From positions 278,001 through 342,000 of the forward strand of contig NZ_VEEP01000006.1 of the NCBI RefSeq assembly GCF_007678455.1: DNA of 64,000 nt, written 5' to 3'. Under the pieces are notes generated by a model. It searched no databases. It was not told where the DNA came from and was given only the letters and a program-made list of their open reading frames with translations. A program made the position numbers and the translations under genes. This document shows, piece by piece, positions 1 to 7,272 of the stretch; positions within the stretch are counted from its first letter, which is position 1; every line of letters starts with the position of its first letter. Origin of the DNA: Cytobacillus oceanisediminis 2691. GTDB taxonomy: Bacteria; Bacillota; Bacilli; Bacillales; Cytobacillaceae.

Positions 1-752
1 AGGTCGATTCCTTTCTCTTTTAAAGTTGGGACCTCTGGAAGCGAAGCAACCTTTTCTTCTGCCATTACGGCCAGTACCTTAAGTTTGCCAGACTTCACTT
101 GCGAGCTTACCTCAGCCGGGCTGACAGAAACTGCATCCACATGCCCGCCAAGTAATGCTGTGATCGCAGGAGCTGCACCTTCAAATGGTACGTGATTAAA
201 TTCAACCCCAGTTTCTTTTTCAAAAGCCGCAGCTGCCAGATGCCAGATTGCACCTGTTCCTGAGTTCCCAACTTTTAGTTTTTCCTTTTTAGCTGCTTCA
301 ATGAATTCTTCGATCGTATTGTAAGGTGCATCAGCAGGAACTGTGATTGCAGCAGGGTCTTCATTCAATAAAGCTACTGGTTTAATATCTTTATATGAGA
401 ATTGAGCCAGTCCGGAATGCGGCAATGTCAGCAACTCCACAGTAACCATTGTTACTGTATGCCCATCAGCCTTGGCATTGATACCATTTTGCATGCCGAC
501 TGCACCGCCGCCACCTTCTTTGTTAACAACTGCTACAGATTCTCCAAGTTCCTTTTTCGCCATATCTGCAAACGAACGGGCCACTGTATCAGTTCCTCCA
601 CCTGCTGCATATGGGACAATGATTTCAACTGCTTTTTTAGGGAAATCCGCTGCTTCCTCCTTGCCATCTCCCCCAGTTTCCTTGTTGTTACCACAAGCAG
701 CCAATATGAGCATGATTGATAAAAGGACAAAACTAAACTTAAACTTTTTCAT
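1..752 (-). CDS. Tripartite tricarboxylate transporter substrate-binding lipoprotein (TctC/Bug family), 3' end missing
   Basis: The minus strand is open from an ATG at 752 to the window edge, about 250 codons; the family is usually near 320-330 aa. The product begins with a lipoprotein signal whose lipobox reads LAAC. A charged linker and the typical Bug entry follow (KAVEIIVPYAAGGGTDTVAR), then EGGGGAVGMQNG and a GTGAIWHLAAAAFE segment. Such proteins capture carboxylates or sugar acids outside the membrane and pass them to a TctAB permease, expected beyond the left edge. An AGGGGGT site precedes the ATG and iclR ends 18 nt upstream, so the two are probably cotranscribed. The substrate is unknown; the nearby KduD-like gene hints at a sugar acid. 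Confidence 0.9.
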   Translation of the reverse strand, partial: MKKFKFSFVLLSIMLILAACGNNKETGGDGKEEAADFPKKAVEIIVPYAAGGGTDTVARSFADMAKKELGESVAVVNKEGGGGAVGMQNGINAKADGHTVTMVTVELLTLPHSGLAQFSYKDIKPVALLNEDPAAITVPADAPYNTIEEFIEAAKKEKLKVGNSGTGAIWHLAAAAFEKETGVEFNHVPFEGAAPAITALLGGHVDAVSVSPAEVSSQVKSGKLKVLAVMAEEKVASLPEVPTLKEKGID

Positions 753-770
753 TATTATTTACCCCCTATT

Positions 771-1526
771 TTATGAGTGGACATATCCCATCCGACGGGA
801 AATTTCTGCTGCTGTTTCTTTCATCTTCGGAATGATTTCTTCCAGTTGTTCATCTGACATTCTAGTTAGCGGACCAGTAACACTAATCGCAAATTGTGGC
901 CTTTGCCTGTGGTCAAAAATTGGGGCTGCAACACAGCGAATCCCTTTTTCATGTTCTTCGTTATCATAAGAAAATTGATTTTCCCTGATTGACTTTAGTT
1001 CGGTTTTTAACTCCTCAATGGTTGTCAGTGTATTTTCAGTGAATCTTTTCATTGTATAGCCCGATAACAAACGATCGACCTCTTGTTCACTTAAAAAAGC
1101 AAGAATACTCTTGCCTACACCCGTACAATGCAGCGGTCCTCTTCTTCCAACCTGGGAATAAATCCTGATTGCGGAATTATTTTCGACTTTATCGATGTAT
1201 ATAATCTCGTTGTTGTCTAGCATAACCAAATGCACAATCTCACCTGTGCTTTTGCTTAATCCCTCTATTAGCGGCCGTGCAACCTCCACAATATTTAGAT
1301 TTTCGACCACTACCTCATTCATTTCGATGAATTTCAAACCAAGCCGATAAACACTATCTTTACCTAACTTTTGTACATAATCATACTCTTCAAGCGACAT
1401 TAACAATCTATGGACTGTACTTTTGGCTACATCCAGTTTTTGAGCTAATTCAGTTACACCTAATCCTTTTGGATAATCTTTCAGGATTTCTAAAATGTGT
1501 AACGCCCTGCTGACAGACTGAATCAA
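771..1526 (-). CDS. IclR-family transcriptional regulator
   Basis: A 251-aa protein with an N-terminal winged helix-turn-helix (about residues 1-60, including VTELAQKLDVAKSTVHRLL) and a C-terminal IclR effector domain containing the CTGVGKSILAFL and HEKGIRCVAAPIF signatures. These proteins are usually repressors or activators of catabolic genes that respond to a small acid or sugar acid. The start is TTG at 1526, supported by a GGGGGGAGG site just upstream. It sits directly upstream of the transporter binding protein and is divergent from the two dehydrogenase genes, so it probably controls both directions through the palindrome at 1548-1564. Confidence 0.93.
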   Translation of the reverse strand: MIQSVSRALHILEILKDYPKGLGVTELAQKLDVAKSTVHRLLMSLEEYDYVQKLGKDSVYRLGLKFIEMNEVVVENLNIVEVARPLIEGLSKSTGEIVHLVMLDNNEIIYIDKVENNSAIRIYSQVGRRGPLHCTGVGKSILAFLSEQEVDRLLSGYTMKRFTENTLTTIEELKTELKSIRENQFSYDNEEHEKGIRCVAAPIFDHRQRPQFAISVTGPLTRMSDEQLEEIIPKMKETAAEISRRMGYVHS

Positions 1527-1547
1527 CTAACCTCCCCCCTCGAGGTT

Positions 1548-1564
1548 GTTCCGTATTACGGAAC
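1548..1564. promoter_or_regulatory. Perfect palindrome, likely IclR operator
   Basis: GTTCCGTATTACGGAAC is a perfect inverted repeat: 8-bp arms around a single T. It lies about 20 bp upstream of the iclR TTG start and about 190 bp upstream of the divergent SDR gene. IclR-family operators are commonly short palindromes with TTCCG/CGGAA arms, so autoregulation plus control of the neighbours is a reasonable inference. A weaker, partly overlapping GGAAC...ATTCC copy follows at 1560-1572. Confidence 0.7.
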
Positions 1565-1671
1565 AGCATTCCTTAATATGGTTTAAGTATAGTAACTGAT
1601 GAAAGCGGTGTCAATACTACCAAAAGAAATAATTTGCAGAAAATTTATTTTTATATTTATATTTTTTATAT

Positions 1672-1699
1672 TTGACTAATTTAATAATCTAGCTTTAAA
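1672..1699 (+). promoter_or_regulatory. Weak candidate sigma-A promoter for the dehydrogenase pair
   Basis: TTGACT at 1672-1677 is followed after 16 bp by TTTAAA at 1694-1699, ahead of the TTG start at 1752. The -35 is good and the -10 is poor. No better pair is seen in this AT-rich stretch. Confidence 0.3.
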
Positions 1700-1751
1700 G
1701 TGGTGGGTAAGATTACCATATGGATTAAAGGATACCGGAAAGGAGAAAAAG

Positions 1752-2522
1752 TTGAGCATTCATGATTTGTTTTCTTTACAAGGAAAAACAGCTCTTGTTA
1801 CTGGCTGCAAAAGAGGTATAGGAAAGGCAATCGCTATTGCCCTGGCAGAAGCAGGTGCTGACATTATTGGCGTAAGCAGTACACTAGAATCATCTGGAAG
1901 CAGTGTCGAAAATGAGGTAGTACAAAGAGGAAGGAAATTTCACGCTTTTTCTTGTGACTTTTCTAAGAGGAATGACTTATACAATTTCATCTCGGATATT
2001 AAAGCTAAATTCGATAGAATTGATATTCTTGTTAATAATGCAGGTACTATTCTTAGAGAGCCTGCATTAAGCCACCCCGATGATTATTGGGATCGTGTAA
2101 TGGATATTAATTTGGATTCACAGTTTATCTTAAGCCGTGAAATCGGCAAAATGATGGTCAAGCAGGAATCCGGAAAAATTATTTTTATTGCTTCATTACT
2201 GAGCTTTCAAGGAGGAATCAATGTTCCTTCCTATGCAGCGAGCAAAGGGGCGATTACACAGTTAGTAAAAGCCCTATCGAATGAATGGGCGCAGTACGGC
2301 ATTCAGGTTAATGCCATAGCACCCGGATACATAGCAACAGACAACACATCGGCATTAAGAGAAGATTCTGACCGGAGCCAAGCTATCCTCAGTCGAATCC
2401 CGGCAAACCGGTGGGGACAGCCGGACGATTTTACAGGGATTTCTATTTTCCTTGCTTCGAAGGCATCCGATTATATGACCGGCTCGGTAGTCACTGTAGA
2501 TGGAGGCTGGATGGGAAGATAA
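1752..2522 (+). CDS. SDR oxidoreductase, KduD-like (2-dehydro-3-deoxy-D-gluconate 5-dehydrogenase type)
   Basis: A 256-aa classical short-chain dehydrogenase. The NAD(P) motif TGCKRGIG is at residues 17-24 and NNAG at 95-98. The catalytic Ser lies in IASLLSFQGG (about 148), with Tyr161 and Lys165 in YAASK. The SLLSFQGG segment, AIAPGYIATDNT and the VDGGWMGR end closely recall KduD, which interconverts diketo-deoxy and ketodeoxy gluconates in uronate breakdown. The start is TTG at 1752 behind AGGAG at 1741. The gene is followed after 34 bp by a second SDR gene in the same direction. Substrate assignment is by resemblance; a gluconate 5-dehydrogenase is the main alternative. Confidence 0.88.
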   Translation: MSIHDLFSLQGKTALVTGCKRGIGKAIAIALAEAGADIIGVSSTLESSGSSVENEVVQRGRKFHAFSCDFSKRNDLYNFISDIKAKFDRIDILVNNAGTILREPALSHPDDYWDRVMDINLDSQFILSREIGKMMVKQESGKIIFIASLLSFQGGINVPSYAASKGAITQLVKALSNEWAQYGIQVNAIAPGYIATDNTSALREDSDRSQAILSRIPANRWGQPDDFTGISIFLASKASDYMTGSVVTVDGGWMGR

Positions 2523-2556
2523 AATTATTCAAGAATAGTATTAGGAGGATTATTCA

Positions 2557-3318
2557 GTGGAAATCAATTACGATAATAAAGTTGTTTTAATCACTGGGGC
2601 AAGTACAGGCATAGGAGCGGAGTTTGCCAAAGGTTTTGCTGCCTCGGGTGCGATGGTAGTCATAAATTATTTAAACAGCAAAGCTAGTGCTGATCATCTT
2701 GTTCAAGAAATACAAGAAGTTGGGGGAACCGCCATTGCTATTAAAGCAGACGTTACCTCTTCCAGTGATGTAAAAACCCTTTTTGAGGCTGCGATAGAGG
2801 AGTTCGGGAAAATAGACATTCTCATTAATAACGCAGGAGCCCTGGTAAAAAGGATGCCATTTGCAGAACTTCAGGAAGAAGTTTGGGATCAGACTTACAA
2901 CCTTAACGTAAAATCTGTTTTTCTCTGCTCTAAAGAGGCTTATCCAATTATGAAGCAGAATGGCGGGGGCAGCATTATTAATATTACCTCCATCGCGTCC
3001 AGGAATGGCGGAGGCCCCGGTGCTCTTCATTATTCCTCTGCAAAAGGAGCTGTTTTGACACTTACTAAAGGTATGGCAAAAGAATTTCTCCCTGCAGGAA
3101 TCAGAGTGAATGCCATAAGCCCAGGTGTAATCAGTACCCCTTTCCAGGATAAGTATACTCCAGCGGAGATTCGTGAAGGCTTTTTAAAAGGCATCCCAAT
3201 GGGGAGAGAAGGATTGCCTGCAGAAATTGTGGGTACTGCCATGTTCCTTGCCTCGGACTTTGCAAGCTACATATGTGGTGAAACTATTGAAGTAAATGGT
3301 GGACAGTTGATGGATTAA
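2557..3318 (+). CDS. SDR-family oxidoreductase (FabG-like)
   Basis: A 253-aa classical SDR: TGASTGIG at 13-20, NNAG at 91-94, catalytic Ser145, Tyr159 and Lys163 (YSSAK), and a C-terminal ICGETIEVNGGQ. The start is GTG at 2557, fixed by an AGGAGG eight nucleotides upstream. It forms a two-gene operon with the KduD-like gene and is followed by a terminator at 3461. The family includes 3-oxoacyl-ACP reductases and many sugar or polyol dehydrogenases. Context favours a sugar-acid or polyol substrate over fatty acid synthesis, but the sequence does not decide this. Confidence 0.85.
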   Translation: MEINYDNKVVLITGASTGIGAEFAKGFAASGAMVVINYLNSKASADHLVQEIQEVGGTAIAIKADVTSSSDVKTLFEAAIEEFGKIDILINNAGALVKRMPFAELQEEVWDQTYNLNVKSVFLCSKEAYPIMKQNGGGSIINITSIASRNGGGPGALHYSSAKGAVLTLTKGMAKEFLPAGIRVNAISPGVISTPFQDKYTPAEIREGFLKGIPMGREGLPAEIVGTAMFLASDFASYICGETIEVNGGQLMD

Positions 3319-3460
3319 TTCTAACTATGGAATACTGAATCATTAACAGAATGAAATATATATTAATAATTTACACAAGTGATAGTGTATGGTTTTTTTA
3401 TTTGTAAATTTAATATTTCAAAATAACAATATTCATTTTCACACATCTCCCTGCTTAACA

Positions 3461-3496
3461 AAAGAAATCCAGCGGCATATTAAGCTGGATTCTTTT
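3461..3496 (+). terminator. Hairpin terminator after the SDR pair
   Basis: AATCCAGC (3466-3473) pairs with GCTGGATT (3484-3491), followed by CTTTT. The flanking A and T tracts extend the stem, so it could work in both directions. Confidence 0.65.
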
Positions 3497-3683
3497 GCGA
3501 GATTTTAAAAACTGAAGCTACTGATTTTAGGATCCGAAACTGTACTTGAGACCCGTTCCGATATCCCAAATTTTTTCACCATTTTGACCAGTGGCCCTAC
3601 ACTGGTTTTTATATGTAAAACGCTCTATTTACCTGTATTATGAAACAACGATTTTATTTTTTTCAATCCTTTAATATAAACAA

Positions 3684-3720
3684 TAAGGAAAAAAGCGTAA
3701 ATCTATACTCTTCACGCTTC
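3684..3720 (-). terminator. Rho-independent terminator of the PTS operon
   Basis: On the minus strand AAGCGT and ACGCTT pair around a 16-nt loop, followed directly by a run of six T. It lies about 55 bp beyond the stop codon of the SIS-domain gene. Confidence 0.75.
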
Positions 3721-3773
3721 TCACCTTTTTATTTTGTCTCTTGTATAAGACAAGAGCACCGCGCCTATGCTTT

Positions 3774-4508
3774 CTAAGATAATAATGGAATCCTTTTTTG
3801 ATATTTTTCTACCAGGCTAGTGTTGTGTGCATCAGCTCCGTCGATGTTTCCGCTCAGGAAGATTGGAGGTTCGAAGCCTTTGTCAGCCATGATTTTGATT
3901 GATTCTGCAAGGATGGCGTTAAGAATCGCCGCCCCAATGACTGTTGAAGTGGGGGCAAAGGGTACTTTTACTTTCTCATGGGCAAGGATGGCGTCCCCTG
4001 GCACTGAGTGGTTATTGATCACTAGATCAACAGAATTGAACAAGTGTTTGCCGCTTGTATGGCGGGACGGCTGGCTTTGAGAGTATTCCAGTGATGTCAG
4101 GCCAATTGTAAAGGCTCCATTTTCTATCGCCACTTGGGCCACGTCAACCGGAACGGGATTGCGGCCAGAGGTGGACAATACAAACACGACATCTTCCGGA
4201 CGAATATCCTGTTCCTTCATAAATCCTTCAGCATAGCCGTTTTGGCGTTCAAGCCGGGATGATCTCAACGCACCTTCATGAAGCATCAATGGTTCAACCA
4301 GGATAGGCCTGATTGGCACGAGGCCGCCAGCACGGTAAAAAACTTCCTCGGTCAAGATATGGGAATGCCCGCAGCCGAACAACTGGATGATACCCCCGTT
4401 CATAATAGCTTCGGCGACTTTCCCGGCTGCCTTCTCCATCGCATCTTGCTCAGATTTCATAACTTCTTCAAGCAGTAAATGGATCTTTTCAAAATAATTA
4501 TTAAGCAC
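3774..4508 (-). CDS. SIS-domain sugar isomerase-like protein (UPF0309-like)
   Basis: A 244-aa SIS-domain protein. GGIIQLFGCGHSHILTEE (about 38-55) and VVFVLSTSGRNPVPVDVA are the phosphosugar-binding loops, and the VKVPFAPTSTVIGAAILNA segment is typical of the UPF0309 group. SIS proteins isomerise or bind phosphosugars, so it may convert the PTS product. The start is GTG at 4508, which shares one base with the TAG stop of the aldolase gene, implying translational coupling; AAGGGGG lies 12 nt upstream. It is the last gene of the operon. The exact reaction is not known. Confidence 0.85.
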   Translation of the reverse strand: MLNNYFEKIHLLLEEVMKSEQDAMEKAAGKVAEAIMNGGIIQLFGCGHSHILTEEVFYRAGGLVPIRPILVEPLMLHEGALRSSRLERQNGYAEGFMKEQDIRPEDVVFVLSTSGRNPVPVDVAQVAIENGAFTIGLTSLEYSQSQPSRHTSGKHLFNSVDLVINNHSVPGDAILAHEKVKVPFAPTSTVIGAAILNAILAESIKIMADKGFEPPIFLSGNIDGADAHNTSLVEKYQKRIPLLS

Positions 4509-5233
4509 TAAAACATCCCCCTTACCCGGTCTAGGATTCTGATGACTTCCTCCGGAATAGTCCTGCCGGTTTCTTTGTCAATTGTCGACCCGAAAATATG
4601 CGGCATAAATACCGGGATGCCCGTATCCTTGACCGCATTGACGATTTCCTTGATATTATCGGCAGTGATTCCCCCGGCAGGCTCGATTGCAGTGATTCCC
4701 TTCTCTGCAGCTGCCTTACACAGATAAACCAGTTCATCCAGATGCTGGATTCCTTTTAACGGCATAAACTTGATGGATTCAATCTGCATTGCCGATGCAA
4801 GGTCCAGCAAGTCTTCAACTGTCATTTCAAGTCCAGTAGCAAGCTTGACTGTTCCGGGCTTGCCGCTTGGAGAAACAAGGGCGTTAACGGTCTGGTCCTG
4901 CCCAAGAGCCTTTAAATATCCTCTTGAATAGCTGGATTTATCAAATGGCTGGTTGATATGGCCTGGGCTGGAGCCAGCAGCAATCGCAAGGACCTTATCC
5001 CAATTCGCCGGATTGCCGTTGTCGCCAAGCCCTACTGAAACAACCGGGGCAGCTTCCTTCAGCTCATTTACTTTTGCAATCCCGTCCTCAATTTTCTCAA
5101 AATCAGAAGCCACAATTCCAGGAACTACATAGCCTTCTCCAGCTTCCACAATTTCTGCTGCATTTTCCTTGTCTTTTGCCAAAAAATTAAATAAAAGAAA
5201 GTCGTCTATTTTTTTTAGTTTACTTAAGTCCAT
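4508..5233 (-). CDS. KDPG-type aldolase (KDGP aldolase family, DgaF-like)
   Basis: The 241-aa product resembles the KDGP aldolase family that includes DgaF, which cleaves 2-keto-3-deoxy-6-phosphogluconate to pyruvate and glyceraldehyde 3-phosphate. Visible features are GYVVPGIVASDFEKI, SIKFMPLKGIQHLDEL with the expected Schiff-base lysine region, and AIEPAGGIT near residue 187. The chosen ATG at 5233 is preceded by GAGGGTG; the TTG 15 bp upstream would begin inside that site. The gene start overlaps the end of the creatininase gene by 14 bp. The neighbouring PTS and isomerase suggest it is the terminal step of a sugar acid pathway. Confidence 0.85.
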   Translation of the reverse strand: MDLSKLKKIDDFLLFNFLAKDKENAAEIVEAGEGYVVPGIVASDFEKIEDGIAKVNELKEAAPVVSVGLGDNGNPANWDKVLAIAAGSSPGHINQPFDKSSYSRGYLKALGQDQTVNALVSPSGKPGTVKLATGLEMTVEDLLDLASAMQIESIKFMPLKGIQHLDELVYLCKAAAEKGITAIEPAGGITADNIKEIVNAVKDTGIPVFMPHIFGSTIDKETGRTIPEEVIRILDRVRGMF

Positions 5234-5951
5234 TTTTTGCACCCTCAATCAGCTTGATCATATTTTCGATAGCTACTTCGATGATTTTCTCGCCTTTTTC
5301 CGCTGTCGCTGCCTTCGCATCACCCAGTACTGCCGTCTTGGTGAATTCCTCCCAAGGTGTCGGCGTGATATCTGCACTTGGCGGGATGTTCGGAATATCG
5401 GTGATAGCTCGTGACATATCGACGTACTCAGGTGCCAAATACAACATATAGGAAGTTTCGATTTCGCAGGCATGAAAGTAAGTGGAATGGGCTGACTTAC
5501 CATCTCGAACTTCTTCAGTGATTTGCTTCACTCCCGGATAAAATAAATACAAAACACGAAGATCCGGATATTCACTATATAATTTGCGGGCCGCTTCCTT
5601 CATGGCGACAGCATTGCCAAGATGGCCGTTAATCATGACGAACAGCTTGAAACCCTGCTCGTACAGACTGGTTCCGATATCGAACAGAAAGTTGATCAGC
5701 GATTCATTGCTGATATTGATGCTTCCGGGAAAGTTCTTCAGGCTCCATACCTGCCCATAAGGCAATGTAGGCAGGACAAACGCCCCTGTCTTTTTGGCAA
5801 CCCTTTCGGATAGCCGCTCAGCCAAAAAGTTATCTGTTCCCAATGGCAGGTGGGGGCCATGCGCCTCCACCGCCCCAATCGGCAAAATCGCAATCTGGCT
5901 TTTCTCGATTTTTTCTTTCACTTCAAAGGAGTTTTCGTTTTGAAAAATCAA
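5220..5951 (-). CDS. Creatininase-family amidohydrolase
   Basis: A 243-aa creatininase-fold protein. It carries the metal-binding stretch GAVEAHGPHLPLGTD (residues 26-40, with Glu29, His31 and Asp40) and NGHLGN near 110. The family uses two divalent metals and hydrolyses amide bonds in small cyclic or acylated compounds. The start is TTG at 5951 behind GGGAGGG. A strong terminator hairpin lies only about 30 bp upstream, so transcription into this gene may be attenuated. In this operon it could open a lactam or remove an amide from the imported compound. That is inference; the substrate is unknown. Confidence 0.87.
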   Translation of the reverse strand: MIFQNENSFEVKEKIEKSQIAILPIGAVEAHGPHLPLGTDNFLAERLSERVAKKTGAFVLPTLPYGQVWSLKNFPGSINISNESLINFLFDIGTSLYEQGFKLFVMINGHLGNAVAMKEAARKLYSEYPDLRVLYLFYPGVKQITEEVRDGKSAHSTYFHACEIETSYMLYLAPEYVDMSRAITDIPNIPPSADITPTPWEEFTKTAVLGDAKAATAEKGEKIIEVAIENMIKLIEGAKNGLK

Positions 5952-5977
5952 TGCTGTTCCCTCCCAATTCTGCTGGA

Positions 5978-6016
5978 ATAAAAAGACGGCTGGATTGTAA
6001 GTTCGCCAGCCGCCTT
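5978..6016 (-). terminator. Intra-operon terminator or attenuator upstream of the creatininase gene
   Basis: On the minus strand GGCGGCTGG (6014-6006) pairs with CCAGCCGTC (5993-5985), followed by TTTTTAT. It sits between the phosphotriesterase-fold gene and the creatininase ribosome binding site, so it separates the operon into two transcription levels unless it is read through. Confidence 0.8.
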
Positions 6017-6209
6017 TATAGCTTTGAAAATGCTTGTCTGGCTTTTGTTTTTAGCTGTGTTAAGGATACTGGTTATATAATTGATTGGGCATTTGATTCT
6101 TGCACAAGCAGCAGGGTAAGATGTGACCCCGCAGAAGCCGATTAGACGGCTCAACCGCCCTAGGGAAGCAAATGCCTGAACCAAAAATCAACCGCGTGTT
6201 TAACCTAGC

Positions 6210-7202
6210 CTATTTTTTAAAAGTGAAGCATCGAGCCGGATTCTCAACAAAGAACTTATGGATTAGAGCCTCTCCATCAAACCCCTGCCGATTTGCATCG
6301 TCAATGAACCGCGGTACCCATTTTGCGATGATATATTCAAGCCCAAGACCGTAATCATAGTGTTTGTAATAGGTTTTACGGGCTGTATCACCGCTGACAA
6401 GGATTTGGTTTTCATAGCCTTTTTTGACAAGGTCAAGGATGGAGGAGATGCGTGTGCTTTCGGGCGCGTATTTGATTTTGGCAATGCCGTCAAAACTGAG
6501 GTAGGCACCTGTTGAAGCGATCTTCTCGTGGTAATATGGATCAGGATTTCGGTCCATATGACCAAAACTCATGAAATTCAAGTCGACGCCTTCCGATTTT
6601 AAAAGTTCGATTTGCTCTAGACCCATCGTCCCAGCTTCTGTGTGAGAATGAAGGGGTGCTTTTGTTTCATGGTGGGCACGGGCAACGGCACGCAGAGTTT
6701 TTTCCTCGAGCGGCGTGATGCGGTTATAACCTGTCCCAAATTTCACCTGGCCCGCTTTGAAAGGAGTGCCCTCCAAGCCTTCTTCAACTTCCCTTATGAC
6801 TACTTCAGTCAGTTGGTTGATGGTGGCACGGTCAATCCACTCATAATAAGTTTTATAATCACCGATGATTGGCTTTAGCTCGTCTTTGATTTTTGCATCC
6901 CATAAAAAGCTTTTGTTGAAACCGGCGGTCCCGACGATATGGATATCGAGTTCTTCGGAAATTTCCTTGACTGCCTGAACGTCGCGGCCATAGTCGATCG
7001 CCGTGGCATCCACAATTGATTTCCCGCCATGGTTTTTAAAATCCTCAACATCTTTTTTGGATTTTTCCTTATCATCAAGAAGAAGATCGTCTTCTCCCCT
7101 CTCCTGCCAAAAGGCGGGGCGGCAGACAATGTGTTCGTGAGAGTAAGTGAAACCCAGGTCGGTTGGGGCAATATCCCCCCGTAACGTACGTATGAAGCTC
7201 AT
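6210..7202 (-). CDS. Phosphotriesterase-family metal hydrolase (lactonase-like)
   Basis: A 330-aa amidohydrolase-superfamily protein. The HxH metal motif is at residues 22-24 (SHEH), with a likely bridging lysine in GQVKFGTGYN, a histidine in LHSHTEAG, another in FGHMDRNPD and the aspartate in VSGDTARK. Relatives in PTS clusters of other Firmicutes and mollicutes are sugar-phosphate lactonases, so hydrolysis of a sugar acid lactone phosphate is more likely than phosphotriester cleavage. The ATG at 7202 has GGGAGGG at the right distance; the upstream ATG at 7238 lies in a hairpin and was rejected. It is followed by a 258-bp untranslated gap with a terminator. Confidence 0.88.
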   Translation of the reverse strand: MSFIRTLRGDIAPTDLGFTYSHEHIVCRPAFWQERGEDDLLLDDKEKSKKDVEDFKNHGGKSIVDATAIDYGRDVQAVKEISEELDIHIVGTAGFNKSFLWDAKIKDELKPIIGDYKTYYEWIDRATINQLTEVVIREVEEGLEGTPFKAGQVKFGTGYNRITPLEEKTLRAVARAHHETKAPLHSHTEAGTMGLEQIELLKSEGVDLNFMSFGHMDRNPDPYYHEKIASTGAYLSFDGIAKIKYAPESTRISSILDLVKKGYENQILVSGDTARKTYYKHYDYGLGLEYIIAKWVPRFIDDANRQGFDGEALIHKFFVENPARCFTFKK

Positions 7203-7226
7203 GGTGATTCCCTCCCTAATGGAATA

Positions 7227-7255
7227 GGTAAAGGGCATTATTGATGCCCTTTACC
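7227..7255 (-). repeat. Perfect hairpin between EIIC and the phosphotriesterase-fold gene
   Basis: GGTAAAGGGCAT and ATGCCCTTTACC form a perfect 12-bp stem with a 5-nt loop. There is no T run after it on either strand, so a role in mRNA processing or in stabilising the upstream PTS messages is more likely than full termination. Confidence 0.7.
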
Positions 7256-7272
7256 CTCAATTAAATCAAGTT

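Larger units (their letters stand above)
3319..3773. other. Convergent intergenic region
   Basis: 455 bp between the end of the plus-strand SDR pair and the end of the minus-strand PTS operon. Two terminators are seen, at 3461-3496 and 3684-3720. No open frame with a plausible start was recognised, and the rest is AT-rich and unexplained. Confidence 0.6.

Noticed and set aside
533..730. 65-aa minus-strand frame inside the transporter binding protein gene
   Set aside because: It is a shadow frame: the real lipoprotein frame runs from 752 off the left edge with a signal peptide and family motifs.
5948..6184. 78-aa minus-strand frame in the gap before the creatininase gene
   Set aside because: It runs through a strong terminator stem, lacks a ribosome binding site and has no recognisable motif.
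7203..7238. Upstream start for the phosphotriesterase-fold gene
   Set aside because: The earlier ATG lies in a perfect hairpin and has no ribosome binding site; the ATG at 7202 has GGGAGGG at the correct distance.
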